Assembly (NCBI RefSeq): GCF_016406305.1 | Contig: NZ_CP066369.1 | Location: 4,172,501 to 4,236,500 of the forward strand | DNA length: 64,000 nucleotides | Direction of reading: 5' to 3' | Source of the DNA: Shewanella putrefaciens | GTDB lineage: Bacteria > Pseudomonadota > Gammaproteobacteria > Enterobacterales > Shewanellaceae | Shown here: in pieces, positions 35,460-44,477 of the stretch | Position numbering within the stretch: the first letter of the stretch is position 1 | How the letters are laid out: every line of letters starts with the position of its first letter | Notes under the pieces: generated by a model | Seen by the model: the letters and a program-made list of their open reading frames with translations, nothing else | Databases searched by the model: none | Told to the model about the DNA's origin: nothing | Program-made: the position numbers and the translations under genes

Positions 35460-36353
35460 TTACGGATTGAGACTCGGCTCCAGTTTTACCGGATCTTGGT
35501 GAATAATCACCTCGGCATCTTCAAATGCGGCCTTGACTCTAAGGCCCGTAGTATCGGCGATACTGTGGGCTTCATTTAAACTTAAATTGCCATCTAGCTC
35601 TAAATGGAATTGAATAAAAACCGTTTTACCCGCCTGCCGCGTCCGTAAATCATGCAGCCCTTGCACCCGAGGGTCTTCCTTCGCAATTTGCTTGATCCGC
35701 TGACGGGTTTCTTCATCTAACTCTCGGTCTAACAGAGCCTGAATTGAGCGATAACCTAGGCCAAAGGCTTGATGACCAATATAAAAGGCAATCATTACCG
35801 CAAATAATCCATCTGCCCACCACCAGCCATATTGGGATAGGACTAATGCCAATAACACAGCAGCATTAAGGAATAAGTCGGACTTATAGTGTAAGGAATC
35901 GGCTTCTACCACAGTGCTATTGGTTGCGGCGAGCGCCCGTTTTTGCAACATCACCAGTGCCAGTGTCAACACTATCGCAACCACAGAAACGACTACCCCT
36001 AGGGTAGCATTCTCCACAGGTGCAGGGGTAATAAGGCGCTCCCCACCGTAAAACAGCAGCAAAAAAGCGGAGCCCATAATAAAGGCTGACTGGGCGAGAG
36101 ACGCTAAGGGTTCTGCTTTTCCGTGACCATACCTATGGTCATGATCGGCAGGCACTAACGCGTAGCGAATGGCAATAAAATTGATAATAGAAGCGAGTGC
36201 GTCGGCAAAGGAATCCGTCAGGGACGCCAACATACTGGCAGAACCTGAGTATAACCAAGCCAATAGCTTGATAGTAATAAGGGTCAAAGCGGTAGCCACG
36301 GAAGCGCGGCTAGCCAGTTTGACCCAAAAATCGTATTGGGAAGTTTGAGTCAT
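35460..36353 (-). CDS. fieF: Cation-efflux pump FieF (CDF family)
   Basis: Proton-driven efflux of Zn2+ and Fe2+. Six membrane helices; zinc-transport site formed by the Asp pair of TDSFADALAS in helix 2 and by HYKSD in helix 5, as in E. coli YiiP; the loop carries HDHRYGHGKAEPLASL; and the C-terminal cytoplasmic domain has HDLRTRQAG and FQFHLELDG-like strands. 297 residues (E. coli 300). Adjacent to cpxP, the same neighbour as in E. coli. Confidence 0.93.
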   Translation of the reverse strand: MTQTSQYDFWVKLASRASVATALTLITIKLLAWLYSGSASMLASLTDSFADALASIINFIAIRYALVPADHDHRYGHGKAEPLASLAQSAFIMGSAFLLLFYGGERLITPAPVENATLGVVVSVVAIVLTLALVMLQKRALAATNSTVVEADSLHYKSDLFLNAAVLLALVLSQYGWWWADGLFAVMIAFYIGHQAFGLGYRSIQALLDRELDEETRQRIKQIAKEDPRVQGLHDLRTRQAGKTVFIQFHLELDGNLSLNEAHSIADTTGLRVKAAFEDAEVIIHQDPVKLEPSLNP

Positions 36354-36403
36354 TGGGATTTATATCGGGAAGCTATGACTCTATTGTATATCAGCTAAGT
36401 TGC

Positions 36404-36895
36404 TTAACCGCGAGGTTCTTTAACAACTTGTGCTTCAAATCGCGCTTTAAATTTAGCCTGCTGCTCTGGCGTCAGCAGATTGTAAATTTGGTTCTGCATC
36501 TTCATACGCTCGATAGCATGCTCTTGACGCCTTTCTTGCTGCGCGCTGAGCAACGCCTTCGCCTGGGTTTCATCGAAGCTTGCTGAAGTAATTAAGGCTT
36601 GCAGCTCATTGCGATGGGCTAAACGTGCTTCTTTCGTGGGTCGATTTTCACTGCGAGCGGCACGTTGCTCAGCAAACAGTTTTTTAATGTCGGCCTTCTG
36701 CGCATCGGTTAAATCGAGCCCTTCAAACATTCTGTGCATACCGTCATGGGCCATCCTATCGCCTTTTTTATGGAACTCACCCATTGAATGGTCACAACCT
36801 TGAGTCGGTTCGGCATTGACCGTTGTCGCTAATACCGCTGAGCTTGCGAATAAGGCAAATAGCCCTGCTTTTAAAGGAGATAATGTTTTCATCAT
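36404..36895 (-). CDS. cpxP: CpxP/Spy-family periplasmic chaperone
   Basis: Periplasmic helical protein that restrains CpxA and helps with misfolded proteins. Signal peptide residues 1-28 (VNAEP), then two LTxxQ repeats, LTDAQ near residue 61 and LTPEQQ near 146, characteristic of Spy/CpxP. 163 residues. Divergent from cpxRA across 343 bases that contain a CpxR box, the arrangement known in E. coli. The upstream ATG may instead be the second Met. Confidence 0.88.
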   Translation of the reverse strand: MMKTLSPLKAGLFALFASSAVLATTVNAEPTQGCDHSMGEFHKKGDRMAHDGMHRMFEGLDLTDAQKADIKKLFAEQRAARSENRPTKEARLAHRNELQALITSASFDETQAKALLSAQQERRQEHAIERMKMQNQIYNLLTPEQQAKFKARFEAQVVKEPRG

Positions 36896-37239
36896 GTTAA
36901 CCTCAATAGTTCAACTTTATGTTGTAAAGATAAGACACAGTGACGACCCTTTTAAAAGCCGAATCACTTTCGACCATTACAGTCTAAAGGGCTATATGTA
37001 AGTGAGGGCGTTGCCTGAGTAAATCACTGTAAAGTTGCGACAATAACTCTGCCCAAACAACCTTAATATGCTGAAACTCGTATATTGAGGTAACTTGGAT
37101 ATCACAGATTCCCTATTCTTTACTTTGGCTTACATTGCTACACAGCAATTGACATCAAAACGGGTATACTCAGCCAAAGCACTAAAGTCCCCGAGATGAT
37201 CGGGCGCAAAAGGCCATATTACAGAGATTAAGGAACAGT
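36896..37239. promoter_or_regulatory. cpxP-cpxRA divergent control region
   Basis: 344 bases between the divergent genes. It includes the exact CpxR box at 37019-37033 and otherwise no large dyad. AAGGAACAGT precedes the cpxR ATG. Confidence 0.7.
37019..37033 (+). promoter_or_regulatory. CpxR box
   Basis: GTAAA-TCACT-GTAAA, a perfect match to the CpxR consensus GTAAA-N5-GTAAA, midway between cpxP and cpxRA. It should let phosphorylated CpxR control both. Confidence 0.88.
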
Positions 37240-37926
37240 ATGAGTCGGATATTATTAATCGATGACGATCTCGGTCTATCAGAACTCCTCGGGCAATTAC
37301 TCGAGCTAGAAGGGTTTAAGTTAACCTTGGCCTACGATGGCAAACAGGGCCTAGAGTTGGCCTTGGCGACGGATTACGATTTGATCTTACTCGATGTGAT
37401 GTTACCTAAGTTAAATGGTTTCGAAGTGCTACGCGCCCTACGACAACATAAGCAAACCCCAGTGTTAATGCTGACCGCCCGCGGTGATGAAATCGACCGC
37501 GTTGTTGGCCTTGAAATCGGGGCCGACGACTATTTGCCTAAGCCCTTTAACGACAGAGAGCTTATCGCCCGAATTCGCGCCATTATCCGCCGCTCCCATT
37601 TAACGGCCCAAGAAATTCATGCGACTCCAGCACAGGAATTTGGCGATCTGCGTTTAGATCCTTCCCGCCAAGAGGCTTACTGTAACGAGCAGTTGATCAT
37701 ACTCACTGGCACAGAATTTACCCTGCTGCATACCCTGGCGCTGCACGCTGGCGAGTTAATGAATAAGGAAGAATTAAACGAAATTGTGCTCGGTAAAAAA
37801 CTGATGCCCTTCGATCGCAGTCTAGATATGCACCTGTCCAATTTACGGAAAAAGCTTCCCGAGCGTAGCGATGGCAGGCCGAGGGTGAAAACTATCCGTG
37901 GCAAAGGCTATATTTGGTTACCCTAA
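37240..37926 (+). CDS. cpxR: Envelope-stress response regulator CpxR
   Basis: OmpR-family regulator of envelope stress. Acidic triad Asp8-Asp10, phosphorylation site Asp52, TARGDEIDRVVGLEIGADDYLPKPF, and a winged-helix domain ending VKTIRGKGYIWLP. 228 residues (E. coli 232). Followed 15 bases later by cpxA and preceded by its own binding site. Confidence 0.94.
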   Translation: MSRILLIDDDLGLSELLGQLLELEGFKLTLAYDGKQGLELALATDYDLILLDVMLPKLNGFEVLRALRQHKQTPVLMLTARGDEIDRVVGLEIGADDYLPKPFNDRELIARIRAIIRRSHLTAQEIHATPAQEFGDLRLDPSRQEAYCNEQLIILTGTEFTLLHTLALHAGELMNKEELNEIVLGKKLMPFDRSLDMHLSNLRKKLPERSDGRPRVKTIRGKGYIWLP

Positions 37927-37941
37927 ACGGCGGAGTTGACT

Positions 37942-39291
37942 GTGCCTAATCGCTTATTTATCAAATTATTACTCGGATTTTGGCTCTGTAGCTCGCTGAT
38001 CATTGCTTTGGTTGGCCTATTGCCATTGCTACAACAAAATCACGATAGGGCGCCCATTCCACCGCACCTTGAAAAAATGCTCGCCACTGTCGCATTGCGC
38101 ATCCAAGAAAATCCGACTCTGCTCAAATCAGATTTTCTGCGCCGCTGGGAAAGACACAGGGATATAGAAGGTAAACCACTGCGGCTGTACTTAGTAAACA
38201 GCCAAGGACAAGTGCTTAACACCAATAGGATAAGCCGCGGTGTTCGCAGTTTTATGTTGATGACCGATGAAGAAAAACAACCTATTAGCCATCAATTTAA
38301 AGACGAATTGGTTTTCGGTCCCCACCAATTCACCTTAGAAGGTGAAACCTATTTTATCTATGGCCGCCTACCGGATATCCATCCGCGTCCTTGGTTTTTC
38401 TTCTTCATTGAAAACAAGCTATTAACTCTAAGTCTAGCGATTGTACTCTCGGGATTACTCTGTGCCCTGCTCGCATGGCACCTAGGCAAAGCATTAAATT
38501 CACTTAAAAAGAGTGCCAATGCCCTCGCAGAAGGTGACTTAAGCAACCGCGTCGATAGGGCAACAACCCAACGTAATGATGAAATAGGCCAACTCGCCAC
38601 GGCTTTTAACAGCATGGCGGATTCCATTGAAGCTATGGTGAACAACCAACAGCGGTTGATGGGCGACATTTCCCATGAACTGCGCACCCCCTTGACGCGC
38701 CTACAACTATCCTTAGCCCTCGCCCGTAAAAAGGGACAGCAAACCACGGAGACAGACCGCATCGCCTACGAGGCCGAGCAGTTAGAGAAACTGATCGCCG
38801 AGTTACTCGAGTTGTCACGGGTTAAACTCAGCACTAACGAGACTAAGGTTAAGTTAGGCCTAGCCGAATCCTTAAGCCAAGTATTGGATGATGCTGAATT
38901 TGAAGCCGAGCAACAGGGCAAAAAAATCACGATAGAAATAGATGAAGATATCGAATTAGCTCAATTTCCAAAATCCCTTTCCCGCGCCATCGAAAACCTG
39001 CTGCGCAATGCGATTCGCTACGCCCAGAGTGATATTCATATCCATGCGGCTCAATCGGAAAATCACGTGCACATTACCATTGAAGATGATGGCCCGGGGA
39101 TAGATCCCGCCGAACTCGATGCGATTTTTAAACCTTTCTATCGTCCAGACTCGGCAAGACAAAGGGAAAGTGGCGGCTGGGGCTTGGGTCTTGCGATTAC
39201 CGAGGCTGCCATTAGCGCCCATAAGGGTAAAATTAAAGCCGAAAATCGCATTCCCCATGGTCTTAAGGTATATATGAGTTTACCCAAATAA
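37942..39291 (+). CDS. cpxA: Envelope-stress sensor kinase CpxA
   Basis: Sensor kinase for CpxR. From the GTG at 37942, with GGAG six bases before (a TTG at 37936 would leave no spacing), it has 449 residues: helix 8-28, periplasmic domain to about 150, helix 158-178, HAMP, H-box GDISHELRTPLTRL with His245 (E. coli His248), N-box NLLRNAIRYA, G-boxes DDGPGID and GWGLGLAI. Normally restrained by CpxP, encoded next door. Confidence 0.94.
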   Translation: MPNRLFIKLLLGFWLCSSLIIALVGLLPLLQQNHDRAPIPPHLEKMLATVALRIQENPTLLKSDFLRRWERHRDIEGKPLRLYLVNSQGQVLNTNRISRGVRSFMLMTDEEKQPISHQFKDELVFGPHQFTLEGETYFIYGRLPDIHPRPWFFFFIENKLLTLSLAIVLSGLLCALLAWHLGKALNSLKKSANALAEGDLSNRVDRATTQRNDEIGQLATAFNSMADSIEAMVNNQQRLMGDISHELRTPLTRLQLSLALARKKGQQTTETDRIAYEAEQLEKLIAELLELSRVKLSTNETKVKLGLAESLSQVLDDAEFEAEQQGKKITIEIDEDIELAQFPKSLSRAIENLLRNAIRYAQSDIHIHAAQSENHVHITIEDDGPGIDPAELDAIFKPFYRPDSARQRESGGWGLGLAITEAAISAHKGKIKAENRIPHGLKVYMSLPK

Positions 39292-39356
39292 CCTCTGCTG
39301 CTAAGCCCTTTAGCTAAAGGTGGAAGGGATTATCGGCATTTGCCATCGTTCTATTA

Positions 39357-41252
39357 TCATTCCTTAATACCAAACTGTTTCAGCTTACGATACAAGGCAT
39401 TACGGCTAATTCCTAAGCGCTTGGCACATTGGCTCACATTACCATTACAGGCCTGAAATGCCTGCAGTACATTGCTATAAATCGCTCCATGGAGAGAATT
39501 AATCTCTGCAGTCCCTGCAGTTAACAACTGAGCATTGGGTTGGACCGCTATAGTACTACTTAGCGGGTGTGATGCAGCGTCTTGGCAGGTTTGAGCCTCT
39601 TCACATAACGGCTTGGCATTTAACGGCTCGCGCATTAACTTGGCCGCAAGATAATCGGGTAAGTGCTGCCAAGTTAAAGTGTCATCGCCTTCAGCCATCA
39701 AGCAAGCGACTTGCATAAGGTTATCGAGCTCACGCAAATTACCCGGCCAATCGTGTTGCATCATTTGCACTAGCAGTTCGGGGCAGATATCCTGCGCGGC
39801 GATACGATGTTTACGGTGCAATTTATGGATAATGCGCTCGATATCCAGCCGCTCACGCAGCGCAGGTAAACGTACTTGCAAACCATTAAGCCTATAGAAT
39901 AAATCCTGTCGAAACAGCCCTTGAATCACCTGCTTTTCTAAATCCATATGGGTTGCGGCAATGATTTGGATATCGACTTTAAAGCTTTGATTACTGCCGA
40001 CGGGTACCACTTCGCGCTCTTGCAATACTCTGAGTAAACGACTCTGGGCCGCCAGCGGCATTTCGCCGATCTCATCTAAAAACAAAAAACCACCGTGGGC
40101 TTGGCGAATTTTGCCGATAAATCCAGTGCGGTTTGCCCCAGTAAAAGCGCCCGCCTGATAACCAAAGAGTTCAGATTCGACTAATTCAGCGGGCAATGCC
40201 GCGCAGTTCACCGCCACTAAGGGCTCGCTGCGACGCGCGCTTTGGGCATGGAGCTTTTTAACAAACTGCTCTTTACCGACGCCGGTTTCACCGAGCACTA
40301 ACAGCGGAATTTGCTTGGTGATCACCTTATTGGCATGTTGCCATGCGCGCTCAAGTTGAGGATCGCGAAACCGCACGCCCAGTTGAGTGAGCGATTTATT
40401 GCTAATCGCAACTCGCTCCTTAGCGCTGGGAATATTTAAGGGCTGAGTCTGTAAATGCAAAGCTAAATGTGGATTAAAACCGCCCGCACGGTTCCAATTA
40501 TCACCTAGGTACTGCTCAACGCTATCACCCACCTTGGCTTGATTAAGCAATTGTTTCGCCATGGGATTATAACCCACGATACGGCCATCGCTGTCGGCAA
40601 TCACTATGCCCTGCCAACCCGAACTGAGCAGATTGGGCTGCGCCGCTAAATCGATTCGATAATGGCTATCGGGCAGATGGCACAAGAGCGCGGTCTCGAC
40701 CTGCTGCGCCAAACTGGACACTAACATCAGCGTCTGCTGAGTGTGTCTTTGCTGCTCGCTGGTGATATCAATCACCCCGAGCATCTCACCTTGGGGGGAA
40801 AATATTGGGCAGGCGGTGCAACTCATAAAACGATTCTGGCGAATAAAATGCTGCTCACCCACTACAGATACGGCTTGTTTGGCTGTGAGTGCCGTCCCTA
40901 TTGCATTGGTGCCTTTGTGCTGCTCGAGCCAATTCACCCCGATATCCAAAGCCACGTCCGCCAGTTTTGTGGAGTAGCGGCTCACGCCCCAGTGCCTAAG
41001 CACATAACCCTCGGCATCGGAGAGCAAGAGTCGGCTATTAGAATGCGCCATCAACTGATTGAACAAGGGCAAAGCATGGGATTGCACTAATGCGATGAGC
41101 ATTTGATATTGCTCATGTTTCTGCTTTAGTTCGCTGGCATCGAGCCTAAGCTCTTGGGGTAACTGAAACTCGGACAAGCCAGCGCCAATGCTGCGCTGCC
41201 ACGAATCGGCCAACCACGCCTGTGTCGATGGTAAATGCGGTTTAACTGTCAT
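39357..41252 (-). CDS. AcoR-like sigma-54-dependent activator
   Basis: GAF-type sensor domain (residues about 60-200), AAA+ domain with Walker A GETGVGKEQFVK and sigma-54 loop GAFTGAN, and Fis-type helix-turn-helix NVSQCAKRLGISRNALYRKLKQF at the end. 631 residues from ATG 41252, with GGGGAG eight bases before; the frame beyond is discarded. No receiver domain, so it senses a small molecule directly, as AcoR does for acetoin. Divergent from an aldehyde dehydrogenase gene that has a perfect sigma-54 promoter, which is its likely target. Confidence 0.9.
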   Translation of the reverse strand: MTVKPHLPSTQAWLADSWQRSIGAGLSEFQLPQELRLDASELKQKHEQYQMLIALVQSHALPLFNQLMAHSNSRLLLSDAEGYVLRHWGVSRYSTKLADVALDIGVNWLEQHKGTNAIGTALTAKQAVSVVGEQHFIRQNRFMSCTACPIFSPQGEMLGVIDITSEQQRHTQQTLMLVSSLAQQVETALLCHLPDSHYRIDLAAQPNLLSSGWQGIVIADSDGRIVGYNPMAKQLLNQAKVGDSVEQYLGDNWNRAGGFNPHLALHLQTQPLNIPSAKERVAISNKSLTQLGVRFRDPQLERAWQHANKVITKQIPLLVLGETGVGKEQFVKKLHAQSARRSEPLVAVNCAALPAELVESELFGYQAGAFTGANRTGFIGKIRQAHGGFLFLDEIGEMPLAAQSRLLRVLQEREVVPVGSNQSFKVDIQIIAATHMDLEKQVIQGLFRQDLFYRLNGLQVRLPALRERLDIERIIHKLHRKHRIAAQDICPELLVQMMQHDWPGNLRELDNLMQVACLMAEGDDTLTWQHLPDYLAAKLMREPLNAKPLCEEAQTCQDAASHPLSSTIAVQPNAQLLTAGTAEINSLHGAIYSNVLQAFQACNGNVSQCAKRLGISRNALYRKLKQFGIKE

Positions 41253-41422
41253 AGCCGTGCTCCCCCGAGCTGTGTTCCGTTTCGGCACACTTGAGTGCGC
41301 CGATCGATGACAAAGTGACCACAGGACACACCTCACTCCCTGAGTGCCCATACTTTTTCAAATCTGCAAAATTAGCTTTTCATCATACTGTTAGCACAAC
41401 AAGTGTACAACTCTTGCCAGTT

Positions 41423-41437
41423 TGGCACCCTCCTTGC
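41423..41437 (+). promoter_or_regulatory. Sigma-54 (-24/-12) promoter of aldehyde dehydrogenase
   Basis: TGGCAC-CCTCC-TTGC: exact consensus, with the invariant GG and GC separated by ten bases. It lies 76 bases before the ATG. TGTT-AGCAC-AACA at 41391-41403 is a weak inverted repeat upstream and could be part of an activator site. Confidence 0.93.
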
Positions 41438-41512
41438 GATGCACCTTAGGTATGCAAGTCTCAAGTGTTACGTTAGAGAACACTAAGCTAATCAACAAGA
41501 AGGAATGATTCT

Positions 41513-43033
41513 ATGATTTATGCTCAACCCGGAACCGCAGGCGCAATCGTTAACTTCAAAGAAAAATATGCCAACTTTATCGGTGGTAAATGGGTCGCCC
41601 CGGTCAATGGTAAATACTTTGACAATCGCTCACCCGTAAATGGCCAAAACTTTTGCCAAATCCCACGCTCCGATGCCCAAGATATTGAATTAGCATTAGA
41701 TGCCGCCCACGCAGCCAAAGAAGCATGGGGTAAGACCTCAGTCACCGAGCGCTCAAACCTGTTGTTGCGCATTGCCGATCGGGTCGAACAAAACCTCGAA
41801 TATTTAGCCGTCGCCGAAACCTGGGAAAACGGTAAAGCTGTGCGTGAAACCTTAAACGCCGACTTGCCCTTATTCGTCGATCACTTCCGCTACTTTGCCG
41901 GTTGCATCCGCGCACAGGAAGGCAGCGCTGCCGATATCGACGGCAACACAGTCAGCTATCACTTCCCAGAACCTTTGGGCGTGGTCGGCCAGATTATTCC
42001 TTGGAACTTCCCGCTCTTGATGGCGGCATGGAAAATCGCCCCTGCGCTTGCGGCGGGTAACTGTGTGGTACTCAAACCTGCGGAGCAAACACCAGTCTCG
42101 ATTCTGGTCTTGCTCGAGCTGATTGAAGACCTATTACCTGCGGGCATTCTTAACGTAGTCAACGGCTTTGGCGCGGAGGCGGGACAAGCACTGGCCACCA
42201 GCAAACGCATCGCTAAGCTTGCATTTACGGGCTCCACCGAAATTGGCTATCACATTTTAAAATGCGCCGCCGAATCCTTAATTCCATCGACCGTTGAGCT
42301 TGGCGGCAAGTCGCCCAACGTGTTTTTTGCCGATGTGATGGACCATGAAGACGAATATTTAAATAAGGCCGTCGAAGGTATGTTGCTGGCCTTCTTTAAC
42401 CAAGGTGAAGTCTGTACTTGCCCATCACGGGTGTTAATCCAAGAGTCGATTTTTGATCGCTTTATCGAGAAAGTGCTCGCCCGCGCGCAAACCATTAAGC
42501 AAGGCGATCCCTTAGATACCGACACTCAAGTTGGCGCTCAAGCCTCCAAAGAACAGTTCGATAAAATCTTAAGCTACTTAGCCATAGGTAAGGCTGAAGG
42601 TGCAGAAGTGCTACTGGGCGGCACACTTTGCCAACTCGATGGCGGCCAAAGCGAAGGTTATTACATCAGCCCGACGATTATGAAAGGCCATAATAAGATG
42701 CGGATCTTCCAAGAGGAGATCTTCGGCCCAGTGATTTCGGTCACCACCTTTAAAGATGAAGCCGAAGCCTTAGCGATCGCCAACGATACTGAGTACGGCC
42801 TAGGCGCTGGCGTGTGGACGCGGGACATGAACACGGCTCAACGTATGGGACGCGGTATTCAAGCGGGCCGCGTGTGGATTAACTGTTACCACGCCTATCC
42901 TGCCCATGCCGCCTTTGGTGGATACAAAAAATCTGGTATTGGCCGCGAAACCCATAAGATGATGCTCAACCATTATCAAAATACCAAGAATCTCTTGGTG
43001 AGTTACGATGTGAATCCTTTAGGTTTCTTCTAA
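41513..43033 (+). CDS. Aldehyde dehydrogenase, acetaldehyde type (AldB/ExaC-like)
   Basis: NAD(P)-dependent oxidation of aldehydes, probably acetaldehyde, to acids. 506 residues. Cofactor and catalytic motifs: IIPWNFPLLMAAWKIAPALAAGN, FTGSTEIG, general base Glu in VELGGKSPNV and nucleophile Cys in NQGEVCTCPSR (the second Cys two residues on is typical of this AldB-like group). Divergent from the AcoR-like activator and read from the sigma-54 promoter. Good Shine-Dalgarno AAGGAATG. Terminator downstream at 43149. Confidence 0.93.
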   Translation: MIYAQPGTAGAIVNFKEKYANFIGGKWVAPVNGKYFDNRSPVNGQNFCQIPRSDAQDIELALDAAHAAKEAWGKTSVTERSNLLLRIADRVEQNLEYLAVAETWENGKAVRETLNADLPLFVDHFRYFAGCIRAQEGSAADIDGNTVSYHFPEPLGVVGQIIPWNFPLLMAAWKIAPALAAGNCVVLKPAEQTPVSILVLLELIEDLLPAGILNVVNGFGAEAGQALATSKRIAKLAFTGSTEIGYHILKCAAESLIPSTVELGGKSPNVFFADVMDHEDEYLNKAVEGMLLAFFNQGEVCTCPSRVLIQESIFDRFIEKVLARAQTIKQGDPLDTDTQVGAQASKEQFDKILSYLAIGKAEGAEVLLGGTLCQLDGGQSEGYYISPTIMKGHNKMRIFQEEIFGPVISVTTFKDEAEALAIANDTEYGLGAGVWTRDMNTAQRMGRGIQAGRVWINCYHAYPAHAAFGGYKKSGIGRETHKMMLNHYQNTKNLLVSYDVNPLGFF

Positions 43034-43148
43034 GATTTTTGGGAGTCAAATAAGCTGATGTGAGGAAGCTTTTATTAGGTTTTTAAACGTCTTTGCAAGC
43101 AGGCTTATAAAACTTTCCGCATGAGTAATAGATATAAATGATGAACAT

Positions 43149-43176
43149 GAAAGGGCGAGTAGCCCTTTCTTTTTTT
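43149..43176 (+). terminator. Terminator after aldehyde dehydrogenase
   Basis: GAAAGGGC / GCCCTTTC with loop GAGTA and eight T. Confidence 0.9.
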
Positions 43177-43200
43177 AACTTAATTTAATTCAAACCTCAC

Positions 43201-43704
43201 TCAGTTTATATTATCAATCCGCGCTAAACGCTGGGCTAATTCAGCAAGAGAGGAGGCTGTTTGCGGATCGCTTTGAGGAGCAACAACTTCAATCAGCTTA
43301 AGTTTCGGCTGAAAAGGTAACCAAGAGCTGCTCGCAGTAATGACTAAATCCAGCACAAACTGACCGTAATAGTGCAACCTCAGTCGGTTATCCGCCATGG
43401 GCCAATGGGCATAAAGCAGAAAAGAATCGTACAGTTGCGCCAAAGAGGTTGTCGCAATGATCTTAAACTCTTCATCAAGTAGACTAAACTCGGTCGATTC
43501 TTCGAAGGGACAATCGAAAGAAGTGATGACTAAATACCCCGAGGTTTTATTGGGTAAAACGCAGCGGTATTGGCCTTCAATCACTCGACCTGCAATAAAA
43601 GTGTGAGTAGATTGGCCATTGAAATACAGGGGCATTTTTAGTGAATTAGGCTCAAGTCCATAAGCATGCTCTGTTAGTAGTGAAAAACCCGTTATCGGCT
43701 GCAT
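43201..43704 (-). CDS. Hypothetical protein, 167 aa
   Basis: Not recognised. No signal peptide or membrane helix. Beta-rich middle with FIAGRVIEGQYRCVLPNKTSGYLVITSFDCPFEES and LRLHYYGQFVLDLV segments, and a helical tail rich in Ala/Leu. Codon use resembles the neighbours. It is 93 bases downstream of the DUF2809 gene stop region on the same strand. No function can be proposed. Confidence 0.65.
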   Translation of the reverse strand: MQPITGFSLLTEHAYGLEPNSLKMPLYFNGQSTHTFIAGRVIEGQYRCVLPNKTSGYLVITSFDCPFEESTEFSLLDEEFKIIATTSLAQLYDSFLLYAHWPMADNRLRLHYYGQFVLDLVITASSSWLPFQPKLKLIEVVAPQSDPQTASSLAELAQRLARIDNIN

Positions 43705-43796
43705 CCCCTTACCCCACTTATCTCGCCTATCTATTTCGACTACCTATCTCGCCTATCCGCGAAAATACACGTCACGCGGCTCTTGCGGATTCAATA

Positions 43797-44261
43797 CTAG
43801 GGCTGGCGGCTTTTACAATAACAGCCCACTAAGATCAAGTAACCGACAAAATATGCTACGAGATCGAGTGGATCAAAATGGCTACCTATCACTATCCGCG
43901 CCAAGCGATTTCCGCCTAAGCCTAGCTTGTCGACTAAACCCCAATACTGGCCAAACTCGATGGCAAAGGCAAACAGCAATACCGTAAACGCCAGCAAAGG
44001 AGTTTGAAAAAAACGCTTAATGCCATCGCCGGTGTTTTTTACTGCGACTTTTTCTACCGGATTGGCAATAGGAACGACAGCCCGCACCATACAAAACAGC
44101 AAGATCACCACCAATACATCGCCCACAAAACCACGAATAAAACCCGCAGGCGCATATAAGGCAATTAAGACTTCAGTCAAAAATAATAAAACCGCATAAA
44201 TACAAAAGGATTTACGACTCGGATTGCGGCTGATGAAAGCGCGAATAACGGCGGTAGACAT
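43797..44261 (-). CDS. DUF2809 membrane protein
   Basis: 154 residues with four hydrophobic helices. The family signature GDVLVVILLFCMVRA and the ending EFGQYWGLVDKLGLGGNRLARI plus IGSHFDPLDLVAYFVGY match DUF2809. Role unknown; an inner-membrane protein. Its upstream region faces the cytochrome operon, so the two are divergent across 216 bases that carry the triple repeat. Confidence 0.85.
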   Translation of the reverse strand: MSTAVIRAFISRNPSRKSFCIYAVLLFLTEVLIALYAPAGFIRGFVGDVLVVILLFCMVRAVVPIANPVEKVAVKNTGDGIKRFFQTPLLAFTVLLFAFAIEFGQYWGLVDKLGLGGNRLARIVIGSHFDPLDLVAYFVGYLILVGCYCKSRQP

Positions 44262-44413
44262 AGATATGTTAATCCCTTCACTCGGTCGAGGTGGCAGAAT
44301 CTACCGTAATACCAAGAGGTTAACAAGCGAGTTTTCGTTGACATTTAAGGCTCCCCACCTAGGAAAGCGCGCCACTCAGACCCACCAACTCACTGAATGT
44401 TCGCGCCTCAAAA

Positions 44414-44441
44414 TTTAAGCGAGGTTTAAGTTTGGGTTAAG
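44414..44441 (+). promoter_or_regulatory. Three hexamers on an 11-bp period before cytochrome operon
   Basis: TTTAAG (44414-44419), TTTAAG (44425-44430), GTTAAG (44436-44441), each separated by exactly five bases. Read on the other strand they are CTTAAC, CTTAAA, CTTAAA, close to the PmrA/QseB-type half-site. Direct hexamers with an 11-bp pitch are the normal target of OmpR-family dimers. It lies 36 bases before the cytochrome b start, and the operon encodes its own OmpR-family regulator. Confidence 0.8.
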
Positions 44442-44477
44442 TAGCCTACACCTAAACCCACTTAGGAGCGTCACATC

